Shown here piece after piece: positions 53,074 to 60,798 of a stretch of DNA of 64,000 nt. Within the stretch, counting starts at the first letter, position 1. Every line of letters starts with the position of its first letter. Location: positions 226,767 to 290,766 of the forward strand of contig NZ_JAEPWM010000006.1 of the NCBI RefSeq assembly GCF_016654015.1, read 5' to 3'. The notes beneath the pieces were generated by a model that did not search any database, was not told the origin of the DNA, and saw only the letters and a list, made by a program, of their open reading frames with translations. Source of the DNA: Ramlibacter ginsenosidimutans (lineage in GTDB: Bacteria; Pseudomonadota; Gammaproteobacteria; Burkholderiales; Burkholderiaceae_C). Both the position numbers and the translations under genes were made by a program.

Positions 53074-54324
53074 ATGGCCAGGCGCAGGCGGGTGGCGGTG
53101 ACCGGGGTCGGGCTGGTGAGCTCGCTTGGCAACGACTACACCGAGGTTGCCGGGAAGCTGCAGCGCGGCGAGAGTGGAGTGCGGGCGATGCCGCAGTGGC
53201 GGGAGCACGGGCTCAAGAGCCTCGTCGGCGGCGCCGTGCAGGTGGACGGCGCCCGCGCCGAGGAGCTCTCTCCGAAGCTGCGTCCGGCGCTCTCGCCGGC
53301 GGGCCTGCACATCGTGCTCGCTGCCATCGATGCGGTCCGGGACGCCCGGCTCGGCGACGACGACCTGCGCTCGTCGCGCACGGCCTGCCTCGCCGGCTGC
53401 GGTGTCGCCGGCGCCGAAGCGATCCACAAGGCCGCCAGCCTGCTGTATGCGAACAAGCCGCAGTTGATCAGTCCCTATACGGTGCTTCGTTCCATGACCA
53501 GCCAGCCGAGCGCCATGGTCGCTTTTGCCCTGGGCATCCGCGGACGGACGTACTCGGTCAGCTCGGCCTGCGCCACCTCCGCCCACGCGATCGGCCATGG
53601 CTATGAGTTGATCCAGGCAGGCAAGGTCGATCGTGCGCTGGTCGGTGGCGCCGAGGACTTCGGCGAGTTGCAGATCTGTGCGCTCGAGGCCTTGCGCGTT
53701 GCACTCTCCACGCATTTCAACGATCGGCCGCAAGCCGCCTCGCGCCCGTACGACAGCCGACGCGACGGCTTTGTCGCGAGCGGGGGAGCGGGGATCGTGG
53801 TGCTGGAGGCGATGGACCTGGCGCTGGCGCGCAAGGCGCACATTCGCGGCGAGGTGGTGGGCTTCGGGGCGAACTGCGACAACTTCGACCTGGTGGCGCC
53901 GGATCCGCAGGGGCGGCAGGCCGCGCAGTGCATCGCCCAGGCCCTCGAAGACGCAGAAGTGCATCCGCACGAGATCGGCTACATCAACACGCATGGCACT
54001 TCGACCCCGCTGGGCGACGGCGCGGAGATCACTGCCATCCGCTCCGTGTTCCGCGGCGAGGTGCCGCCGCTGTCCTCCACCAAGTCCATGACCGGCCATG
54101 CACTCGGCGCGGCCGGGGTGCACGAGGCGATCTACTGCCTGGCGATGATGGAGGGCGGATTCATCGCGCCTTCGATCAACATCGAATCGCCCGATCCGGC
54201 GTTCGCCGATCTGCCCATCTCGACCCGGCCGCAAGCGGCCGCCATCGGCATCTGCATGTCCAACAGCTTCGGCTTCGGTGGCGCCAACGCGTGCCTCATC
54301 CTAAAGCGGGCGCCGCAGGAGTAA
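53074..54324 (+). CDS. Beta-ketoacyl-ACP synthase (FabB/FabF type)
   Basis: The 416-residue thiolase-fold condensing enzyme has the Cys-His-His triad: Cys166 (SSACATSAH), His307 (NTHGTSTP) and His342 (SMTGHALGAAG). The C-terminal FGFGGANACLIL is the family's gatekeeper loop. It lengthens acyl-ACP chains with malonyl-ACP. Located between an ACP and a dehydratase gene, it belongs to a dedicated lipid pathway and not to central fab synthesis. Confidence 0.93.
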   Translation: MARRRRVAVTGVGLVSSLGNDYTEVAGKLQRGESGVRAMPQWREHGLKSLVGGAVQVDGARAEELSPKLRPALSPAGLHIVLAAIDAVRDARLGDDDLRSSRTACLAGCGVAGAEAIHKAASLLYANKPQLISPYTVLRSMTSQPSAMVAFALGIRGRTYSVSSACATSAHAIGHGYELIQAGKVDRALVGGAEDFGELQICALEALRVALSTHFNDRPQAASRPYDSRRDGFVASGGAGIVVLEAMDLALARKAHIRGEVVGFGANCDNFDLVAPDPQGRQAAQCIAQALEDAEVHPHEIGYINTHGTSTPLGDGAEITAIRSVFRGEVPPLSSTKSMTGHALGAAGVHEAIYCLAMMEGGFIAPSINIESPDPAFADLPISTRPQAAAIGICMSNSFGFGGANACLILKRAPQE

Positions 54325-54329
54325 GCGCC

Positions 54330-54863
54330 GTGCTCCACGCTGCCATGGCAGGGAACACCGAGGCCGGCTGGACCAGGCAGTCGCTGGGCGCTGCGCTGGG
54401 CTATGGCCTCGACTACCTGTTCCTCGATGCGGTGGAAGAGCTCGGCCCGCAGGCGTGCCGTGCCACTTACCGCGTTCCGGGCGCAGCGCCCTGGCTGGAT
54501 GCGCACTTCCGCGGCCTGCCGGTGATGCCGGGCGCCCTCATCGCGGAAGGATTCGGCCAGGCCGCCGCGCTGCTGTTTCGTTTCGCACGGGGACTCGGGT
54601 CCGACCAGGTCGTGCTGGTGGCGAGGATTCGCGAAGCGAGCTTCGTCGCGCTGGTTCGACCGGGGGAGCGTCTCGTGTACAGCGCGACCCTGACGCGAGC
54701 CAACGCGCGGGGCGCACTCGTGCAAGGCGAGGTTGCCACGGCTGCGGGACCCGTCGCTCGCATCGCAGCGACGCTGCTCGCTGCAGACCGCGAAACATTG
54801 GCCGGCTGCTGGCCGGCCGCATCCGACACTGCCGCGAGCCATGACGTTGCGCAACGCCACTGA
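54330..54863 (+). CDS. Hotdog-fold 3-hydroxyacyl-ACP dehydratase (FabZ-like)
   Basis: The 177-residue protein has the FabZ/FabA-type active-site stretch AHFRGLPVMPGALIAEG with catalytic His59 and Glu73. GTG 54330 is chosen because AGGAG lies eight bases upstream; ATG 54345 lacks a site. The C-terminal 25 residues overlap the ligase gene by 23 bases. It would dehydrate the product of a reduced ketosynthase step; no ketoreductase gene is present in the cluster, so FabG is presumably shared. Confidence 0.85.
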   Translation: MLHAAMAGNTEAGWTRQSLGAALGYGLDYLFLDAVEELGPQACRATYRVPGAAPWLDAHFRGLPVMPGALIAEGFGQAAALLFRFARGLGSDQVVLVARIREASFVALVRPGERLVYSATLTRANARGALVQGEVATAAGPVARIAATLLAADRETLAGCWPAASDTAASHDVAQRH

Positions 54864-56547
54864 CCTCGCACGCCTGCTGCTGGCCCGTGCCGATGCGCAG
54901 CCCGGGCGCGTGGCCTATCGGTTCACCCAGTCGGATCCGGGCGCCTGCGATGAACTCACGCATGCGGACCTGGCTTCGCGCGTGGCCGGCATGGCGAGTT
55001 TCCTGCGCGCCCGCTGCGAGCCCGGCACGCGCGTGGCGCTGATCTTCGATCACGGCCCCGAGTTCGTCACCGCTTTCTTCGCGTGCGCTTGGGCTGCCCT
55101 CGTGGCCGTGCCGCTGCCGCCGCCACGAGGTCCGTTCGACACCGCGCACGTGGCGCGCATCCGGCGATTGCTCGAGAGCGCGGCCCCCGGCCTGGTGCTG
55201 ACCACCGGCAAGCTCGCGGCCCTGCTGCGGATCTGCGGGCTCGAAGAAGCGCGATGGCCTGCCAGCAGCATCGACGAGCTGGCGCCGGTGGATCCCGCGG
55301 CATGCCCACCGGTAGCGTCCCGGCCCGAGATGCTGATCCAGTTCAGTTCAGGCTCGACGGGGGATCCGCGGGGCGTGCTGCTCACGCACGCCAACCTGCT
55401 CGCCAACTCGGAGGCGATCCGGCAGGCGTTCGAGCATGACGAAGAGAGCGTGGGCGTCTCGTGGCTGCCGCACTTCCATGACATGGGCCTGGTCGGTGGG
55501 GTCTTGCAGCCCTTGTACGCCGGGTTCCCGGTGACCCTCATGGCTTCCGGCGACTTCGTGCGCAGACCCTTGCGTTGGCTCTCCCTCGTTTCCGAACTGG
55601 GTGCCACGACCAGCGGGGGCCCGACCTTCGCCTACGCGCACTGCTGCAAGCGGATCCGGCCGGACGAAGTGGCGGGACTGTCCCTGCACCGATGGCGCGT
55701 CGCGTTCTGTGGCGCGGAGCCCGTGGACGACCAGGTGTTTGCCGCGTTCGCGCGCCGGTTTGCGAGTGCCGGTTTCGACCCGGGCAGCTTCGTCCCCTGC
55801 TACGGCCTGGCGGAAGCAAGCCTGCTGGTGTCCGCGCACAGGCGCGGCGCGGCGCTGCAGAAGCGGCAAGCGTCGCAGTCGGACCCGGCGGCCGGGGCAG
55901 GGCACGCGCGCCCCGTGGTGGGCTGCGGCGAGGCTGCATCGGGCGTGCGGGTGGCCATCTTCCATCCGGAGCGCGCGGAAGTGCTGCCTGACGATCACGT
56001 GGGCGAGGTCTGCGTTGCCGGACCGAGCGTGAGTCCGGGGTACTGGAGAGACGGCGCGATGCTTCCCGGAGCCTCGGTGCGCCACCCCGTCGATGGCGAA
56101 AGCTGGCTGCGCACCGGCGACCTCGGCTTCCTGCTCGATGGAAGCTTGTACATCTCCGGCCGGCTCAAGGACGTGATCAAGATCGGCGGCAAGACCACGC
56201 ACGCCCTCGACATCGAGGCGGCCATGCAGGACTGCGACAGCCGCTTGAACGGCGGCGCCAGCGTCGCGGTCCAGGTGTGGTCGCCCGAAGGCGGCGAACT
56301 GGTGCTCGTGCAGGAGATGCCGCGCGACGGCGCGAGCCCCGAGGGCGAGCCGGTCTCGCGCAAGCTCTATGCGTGTGTCGTCGAACGCTTCGGAATCCGC
56401 CCGGCCATCGTGGTGGTGGTCCGGGCCGGTGCGGTGCCCCGCACCACCAGCGGCAAGGTGCGGCGCGTCGCCTGCGGGCAACCGCTGCAGGTCTTTCCCG
56501 GCAAGCATGTGCTCGAGTCGTATCCGTCCAAGTGGAGCGCGCCATGA
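54841..56547 (+). CDS. Fatty-acyl-AMP ligase (FAAL)
   Basis: The 568-residue adenylate-forming enzyme activates a free fatty acid as acyl-AMP and loads it on an ACP. The AMP-loop is QFSSGSTGDPRGV, followed by the FAAL-typical SWLPHFHDMGLVGGVLQPLY and FPVTLMAS, the A8 hinge region RTGDLGFLLDGSLYISGRLKDVIKIGG, and a C-terminal TTSGKVRR lysine region. ATG 54841 is chosen because the longer frame lies in the dehydratase. It is coupled by ATGA to the desaturase. This is the JamA position in a JamABC-like order. Confidence 0.93.
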   Translation: MTLRNATDLARLLLARADAQPGRVAYRFTQSDPGACDELTHADLASRVAGMASFLRARCEPGTRVALIFDHGPEFVTAFFACAWAALVAVPLPPPRGPFDTAHVARIRRLLESAAPGLVLTTGKLAALLRICGLEEARWPASSIDELAPVDPAACPPVASRPEMLIQFSSGSTGDPRGVLLTHANLLANSEAIRQAFEHDEESVGVSWLPHFHDMGLVGGVLQPLYAGFPVTLMASGDFVRRPLRWLSLVSELGATTSGGPTFAYAHCCKRIRPDEVAGLSLHRWRVAFCGAEPVDDQVFAAFARRFASAGFDPGSFVPCYGLAEASLLVSAHRRGAALQKRQASQSDPAAGAGHARPVVGCGEAASGVRVAIFHPERAEVLPDDHVGEVCVAGPSVSPGYWRDGAMLPGASVRHPVDGESWLRTGDLGFLLDGSLYISGRLKDVIKIGGKTTHALDIEAAMQDCDSRLNGGASVAVQVWSPEGGELVLVQEMPRDGASPEGEPVSRKLYACVVERFGIRPAIVVVVRAGAVPRTTSGKVRRVACGQPLQVFPGKHVLESYPSKWSAP

Positions 56548-57518
56548 GAATGCATTTGGGAAGCTATGGTCCGGCGACGGCCACGGGCGCCGTCAAGCTC
56601 AATCGCGCAGCCTCGACGCGCGAACGCGTCATCACCTTCGTGACCGTCTGCGTTCCCGGCCTGGCGTTGCTGGCCTCGGTGCCGTACGCGATCTACTTCG
56701 GCATCCGTCCCGTCAGCCTGGTGCTCCTGGTCGTGCTGTACTGCGTGACGATCGCAGGCGTGGGGATCGGCTACCACAGGCTCGCGGCGCATCAGTCGTT
56801 CAAGGCGAGTGTCGCGACCCGGGTGCTGCTGGCCGTGGCGGGATCGCTGGCCGCGCAGGGACCCGTCCTGCACTGGGCGTCCGCCCACAGGCACCACCAT
56901 CCGACGGCGGACCGGCCCGACGACTTCCACTCGCCGAAAGTCAGCGGTCCTCATTCCTTCGGACGCGTGGCCGGGCTCTTCCATGCGCATGTCGGATGGC
57001 TGTTCGGCGCCTACACGGAAAACGGCTGGGTGTTCCGCGCCCCGTATGCCGATTGGACGCGCTACATCCCTGACCTGCTCAAGGACCGCGCGCTGTGCAA
57101 GGTGAACAAGCACTACTTCGACATCCTGGCAGCAGGGCTCCTGGGTCCGGCGCTGGTGGCCGGCCTGATCACGCTCGATCCGCTCGCCGCGGTGGACGCC
57201 TTCTTCTGGGCCGGGCTGGTCCGCATCGCGATCGTCCAGAACTGCACGTGGTCGGTGAACTCGGTGTGCCATGTCTGGGGCACGCGGCCGTTCCGGGCGC
57301 GCGACCTGAGCGCCAACAACGCGCTGATCGCACTGATCACGTTCGGCGAAGGCTGGCACAACAACCACCACGCGTTTCCCACGTCGTTCCGGCATGGCTT
57401 GCGCTGGTGGGAATTCGACCTGAACGCCGCCATCGTGCTGGCGCTGGCCCGGGCGCGGCTCGCGTGGGACCTGCGCCAGCCGAGCCCGGAACATCGGCTG
57501 GAACTGCTTGCCAGGTGA
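56544..57518 (+). CDS. Membrane fatty-acyl desaturase (SCD/JamB-like)
   Basis: The 324-residue integral membrane di-iron enzyme has the three histidine boxes HRLAAH (78-83), HRHHH (115-119) and HNNHH (272-276) and about four membrane helices (for example residues 30-52 and 58-76). It inserts a double bond or, as JamB and TtuB do, a terminal triple bond into an ACP-bound chain. Its neighbours, a ligase upstream and an ACP downstream, suggest an acyl-ACP substrate. Desaturase and acetylenase cannot be told apart by eye. Confidence 0.92.
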   Translation: MRMHLGSYGPATATGAVKLNRAASTRERVITFVTVCVPGLALLASVPYAIYFGIRPVSLVLLVVLYCVTIAGVGIGYHRLAAHQSFKASVATRVLLAVAGSLAAQGPVLHWASAHRHHHPTADRPDDFHSPKVSGPHSFGRVAGLFHAHVGWLFGAYTENGWVFRAPYADWTRYIPDLLKDRALCKVNKHYFDILAAGLLGPALVAGLITLDPLAAVDAFFWAGLVRIAIVQNCTWSVNSVCHVWGTRPFRARDLSANNALIALITFGEGWHNNHHAFPTSFRHGLRWWEFDLNAAIVLALARARLAWDLRQPSPEHRLELLAR

Positions 57519-57522
57519 GACC

Positions 57523-57810
57523 ATGCGCAACAACACCAACGACCTCGGGCTTGTGTGGACATCGGAAGAGCACATCCGGGCCGTGGTGCGCACGCTCGTC
57601 CTCGAAGGCGCAGAGTTGCCGCCGGCGCAGGTCGACGGGCAGACCCCCTTCGCGGCCCTCGGTCTCGATTCGCTGCAGATCGCGACCCTCGCGGTCGAGC
57701 TGGAGGAGCGCTTCTCCATGAAGCTGCCGGACTACGTCGGATACGAATATCCTTGCATCGACGCGCTTTCATCGTTCGTGTGGTCGGAACTCGGTTCCCG
57801 CCAGCGCTGA
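57523..57810 (+). CDS. Acyl carrier protein (second of the cluster)
   Basis: The 95-residue ACP has LGLDSLQIATLAVELEERFSMKL with Ser50 as the phosphopantetheine site and a 13-residue N-terminal extension. ATG 57523 lies four bases after the desaturase stop, with AGGTGAG upstream. It occupies the JamC position and is the likely acceptor for the acyl-AMP ligase and substrate carrier for the desaturase. Confidence 0.92.
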   Translation: MRNNTNDLGLVWTSEEHIRAVVRTLVLEGAELPPAQVDGQTPFAALGLDSLQIATLAVELEERFSMKLPDYVGYEYPCIDALSSFVWSELGSRQR

Positions 57811-57846
57811 TGTTCCATCATTTCGTGTGCTGCCCAGGAGGCTGAT

Positions 57847-58392
57847 ATGGTGACTCTCGCGGTTGGTCCGTCCGCAATGCTCGGGAGCTTGGCTCCGGCA
57901 GCGGTCAAGGTGGGACAGAACATGTCCCAGACGCGCATGCAGGCGCTGCAGATCATCGGCACCGCGCTGGCAGATGCATCGTCCGCGGCGACGACGCAGA
58001 TGGCCGGCACGTCGACGGTTGCCGGCACTTGCACGACGAAAAGCACACGGCCGCAGTTGATGCCGGCCGCGGCGCGCGTCGACATCGTCACGACACGACC
58101 GTTCACTGCGAACACGTCCGAAGGCGACAAGGCGTACTACGTGCACGTGGAAGTCCCCGGCGTCTCGGCCGGCGACCTGAGTGTCAGCGTGGAAAGCGAT
58201 CGTGTCGTGGTGAAGTCGGATTCGCACGATTGGCGCACTGCCGTCAGCGTCCCGGACGGAGTGGAGCGCGACAAGATTTCGGCGAACTTCGACGATGGCC
58301 TGCTGCGCATCGTGATGCCGAAGACCGCAGACACCGCCAGGCGCGAGATCACCATCCGCACCGGCAGCGACGGCACGCCGGCGGACGGCTGA
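57847..58392 (+). CDS. Hsp20-family small heat-shock protein with unusual N-terminus
   Basis: The C-terminal half (residues about 85-170) is an alpha-crystallin domain (AYYVHVEVPGVSAGDLSVSVESD, then DKISANFDDGLLRIVMPK). The first 85 residues are low-complexity and rich in Ala, Thr and Met, unlike usual Hsp20 arms, and the C-terminal IXI motif may be ITIRT. AGGAGG precedes ATG 57847. It follows the second ACP by 36 bases and may be the last gene of the lipid operon. Confidence 0.8.
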   Translation: MVTLAVGPSAMLGSLAPAAVKVGQNMSQTRMQALQIIGTALADASSAATTQMAGTSTVAGTCTTKSTRPQLMPAAARVDIVTTRPFTANTSEGDKAYYVHVEVPGVSAGDLSVSVESDRVVVKSDSHDWRTAVSVPDGVERDKISANFDDGLLRIVMPKTADTARREITIRTGSDGTPADG

Positions 58393-58411
58393 AGCGCGGG
58401 GTCCGCAGCCT

Positions 58412-58429
58412 TCACTCGTCCTCGAGTGA
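58412..58429 (+). terminator. Hairpin between convergent hsp20 and exported-protein genes
   Basis: The arms TCACTCG (58412-58418) and CGAGTGA (58423-58429) enclose TCCT. A second GC-rich hairpin (CGCGCTTCGCG) follows about 20 bases later. The convergent position suggests two-way termination, but there is no T-run. Confidence 0.45.
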
Positions 58430-58500
58430 GGTGCCGGCGCGCCCTCGCGCTTCGCGCTCGCGCAGCTCGGGGGATGAGAGGCGCGCGCGCGGCCGGTTTG

Positions 58501-59094
58501 CTACTGGCGCGGAAGCACGGTCACGCCCACGGCGACCGCCTGGTTCATGGAGACCAGCATGTAGTCGCCCGGACGCGAGGCTGCGAGGGCCGCGTGGTCG
58601 TTCACCGGATAGTCTTCCACCTGGCCGGTGGATCCGCGCAGGCGCATGGTCATGTTGTCCTCGTCGACTGCGAGGATCTCGGTCACGAAGCGGATCGGCC
58701 GGTCGTAGCTTTCCTCCAGCGATTCACCGTTGGGCGCCCGGCGTGCGGCGATGCGGTGGGCATCGCGCACCGCGGCGGCGCCGCGTTTGCGCGCGAGCAG
58801 GAAGGCCGCGACGTAGTCGACCTGCACCTGTTCGCCGACCCGGATCTGGTCGGCGTTCTGCACCTTGGGATCGAGGCGGAAGGTGATGATGCCGCGGCCG
58901 CCGCGCACGGCCATCAGCCGCGCCGCCGGGTCGACGGCGAGCACGGTGCCGGTGGCGGAAAGCCGCATCGCGACGTTGCGTTCATCGCCCGCGGCCGTAC
59001 CGGGGCCGAGCGCCTGGACGGCCGGGGCCGCCGAGGCGGCGTGGAAACAGCACGCCAGCGCGAAACAGCATGCGATCAGGCGAAGCGCAGACAT
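58501..59094 (-). CDS. Exported hypothetical protein
   Basis: The 197-residue protein has a signal peptide (LRLIACCFALACCFHAASA, about residues 4-22) and no further membrane segment. The mature part has two similar beta-rich stretches, SATGTVLAVDPAARLMAVRG and VTEILAVDEDNMTMRLRG, suggesting an internal duplication. I chose ATG 59094 since GGAGG lies eight bases upstream; ATG 59112 is the longer option. Function unknown. Confidence 0.7.
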   Translation of the reverse strand: MSALRLIACCFALACCFHAASAAPAVQALGPGTAAGDERNVAMRLSATGTVLAVDPAARLMAVRGGRGIITFRLDPKVQNADQIRVGEQVQVDYVAAFLLARKRGAAAVRDAHRIAARRAPNGESLEESYDRPIRFVTEILAVDEDNMTMRLRGSTGQVEDYPVNDHAALAASRPGDYMLVSMNQAVAVGVTVLPRQ

Positions 59095-59205
59095 GATGGG
59101 AACCTCCGACATCGCACATCATGCTACCAAGCTCGGCGGCCGCCATGGGCCGTTGGTCCCATGCGCGCGACCGCTGGTGCCGCCAGCGCCCGCGCGTTGC
59201 ACGTA

Positions 59206-60030
59206 TCAGCCGAGCAGGTCGTCGGCGAGGTCGGCGGCTTTCTCGGCGCCTTGCCGCGTGTTGACGATGTGGCGCAGGGTTTCCGCGGGCAGTTCGGCGG
59301 TGTTCACGCCGTCCCACTTGTTGCGGCCCTTGACCGACAGGTTGTAATAGATGGACACGCCTTCGCGGATCTTCGCCGCGCGCTGGTCGGGCGTCAGTTG
59401 CAGATGCGCGATCCGGTCTTCGGCCCACTCCGCACCGTGCTTCATGTTCACGGCGGCGGCATAGACGGCCTGCACGGGATCGCGCGGGTCCTTCAGGCCC
59501 AGGCCCCTGGCCGTGCGCGGCTCGAACTGCGCGAGGCCCAGGCTGATCACGCCGTTGTGCCCCTTGCCCTGGCGCGGAATCCAGGAAGTCTCGGCCTGGA
59601 TGACACCATAGACGTCCTGGTAGCCCAGGCCGACTTCCGAGAGCCCTGCTTTCTCGGCGGCAGCCTGCACGAGCAGCAGGCGCGAGGCTTCGTCGAGCGT
59701 CTGCGTCTGCTCGCCGGCGAAGCGCACCGGCACCCACTTGATGTGCGCACGCAGCGCTTCGTCGGAGGCGAACTTCACCGCGACACTGGCAGCAGGCGTG
59801 GCCAGCCGCACGGCCGGTACGGCGTCGGACGACGCACCCGCGATCGCTGCAACGGCAGCGGCGGCGTCGTGGCGCACCGAACTCGCGGTGTGCGCGACGG
59901 CGGCTGCTGCGGTCACGGTCGTGGCCGTGCCAGGTACGGAAGGAACCAGCTGGCTCGTCAGGGCTCCTACGGCACCGAGGACGGTGAACAGGGAGGCGGC
60001 GCGGAAGATGGTGGCTTTCGTGGACGGCAT
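59206..60030 (-). CDS. Exported lytic-transglycosylase-like (SLT fold) protein
   Basis: The 274-residue protein has an N-terminal hydrophobic signal (AASLFTVLGAVGALTSQLV), an Ala/Thr/Val-rich linker (residues about 30-85) and a C-terminal lysozyme-like domain with VYGVIQAETSWIPRQG, GLAQFEPRTARGLG and VQAVYAAAVNMKHG. The Glu in QAETSW is the candidate catalytic acid. It probably cuts peptidoglycan in the periplasm. It is divergent from the two-component genes across 108 bases that hold a tandem operator-like repeat. Confidence 0.8.
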   Translation of the reverse strand: MPSTKATIFRAASLFTVLGAVGALTSQLVPSVPGTATTVTAAAAVAHTASSVRHDAAAAVAAIAGASSDAVPAVRLATPAASVAVKFASDEALRAHIKWVPVRFAGEQTQTLDEASRLLLVQAAAEKAGLSEVGLGYQDVYGVIQAETSWIPRQGKGHNGVISLGLAQFEPRTARGLGLKDPRDPVQAVYAAAVNMKHGAEWAEDRIAHLQLTPDQRAAKIREGVSIYYNLSVKGRNKWDGVNTAELPAETLRHIVNTRQGAEKAADLADDLLG

Positions 60031-60053
60031 CGATCTCGGGTTGTTCGTGTTCG

Positions 60054-60091
60054 TGTAGGAGGCTTCCGATGGAGTTGTAGGAGGCCTCCGA
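60054..60091 (+). promoter_or_regulatory. Tandem palindromic repeat between the SLT and response-regulator genes
   Basis: TGTAGGAGGCTTCCGA (60054-60069) and TGTAGGAGGCCTCCGA (60076-60091) are identical in 15 of 16 bases and start 22 bases, about two helix turns, apart. Each contains a GGAGGCYTCC palindrome, perfect in the second copy. The position between divergent genes suggests a cooperative binding site. Confidence 0.6.
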
Positions 60092-60138
60092 GTTCGGAGC
60101 TCAGGCAGGCAGTTTTTCAGCGTTAAGCTCACGGCGTC

Positions 60139-60798
60139 ATGCGAATCCTGTTGGTCGAAGACGATGCGATGATCGGCAAGGCCGTGCTGGACGTGCTGCG
60201 CACGGAGCATTACGCGGTGGACTGGGTACGCGATGGATCGGCAGCGGACGCTGCCTTGCTGGCTGAACGCTACGACCTGGTGTTGCTGGACCTCGGGCTC
60301 CCGCGGGCCGATGGGCTCAGCGTGCTGCGCGCATTGCGCTCGCGCCATGACCCGGTGCCGGTGCTGGTGGCGACTGCGCGCGACGCCGTCGGCGATCGCG
60401 TGGCCGGACTCGATGCCGGCGCCGACGACTACATCGTCAAGCCCTACGACACGGACGAACTGCTGGCCCGCGTGCGAGCCTTGCTCAGGCGCAGCGCAGC
60501 GCGGGGCGATCCGCTGATCACGCACAAGGGCGTGGAGCTGAACCCCGCCACGCGCGAGGCCAGCGTCAACGGCCAGCCGCTGAGCCTGACGCCACGCGAG
60601 TGGGCCTTGCTCGAGCCCATGCTGCAGCGACCCGGCGTCGTGTTCTCCAAGGCGCAGCTGGAGCAGAAACTTTACAGCTGGAAGGACGAGGTGAGCAGCA
60701 ACGCGGTGGAGGTGTACGTGCACGGCCTGCGCAAGAAGCTCGGCGCCGACTTCATCCGCACCGTACGCGGCCTCGGCTACGTGGTGCCGCGAGACTGA
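60139..60798 (+). CDS. OmpR-family response regulator (QseB/PmrA-like)
   Basis: The 219-residue protein has a receiver domain with acidic Glu7/Asp8/Asp9, phosphoacceptor Asp51 (LLDLGLPRADG), Thr78 and Lys100 (YIVKPY), and a C-terminal winged helix (LTPREWALLEPMLQRPGVVFSKAQLEQKLY; VEVYVHGLRKKLG; IRTVRGLGYVV). Its stop overlaps the kinase start (TGATG). A direct-repeat PmrA-like box lies before the htrA gene downstream, making that protease a probable target. Confidence 0.93.
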   Translation: MRILLVEDDAMIGKAVLDVLRTEHYAVDWVRDGSAADAALLAERYDLVLLDLGLPRADGLSVLRALRSRHDPVPVLVATARDAVGDRVAGLDAGADDYIVKPYDTDELLARVRALLRRSAARGDPLITHKGVELNPATREASVNGQPLSLTPREWALLEPMLQRPGVVFSKAQLEQKLYSWKDEVSSNAVEVYVHGLRKKLGADFIRTVRGLGYVVPRD

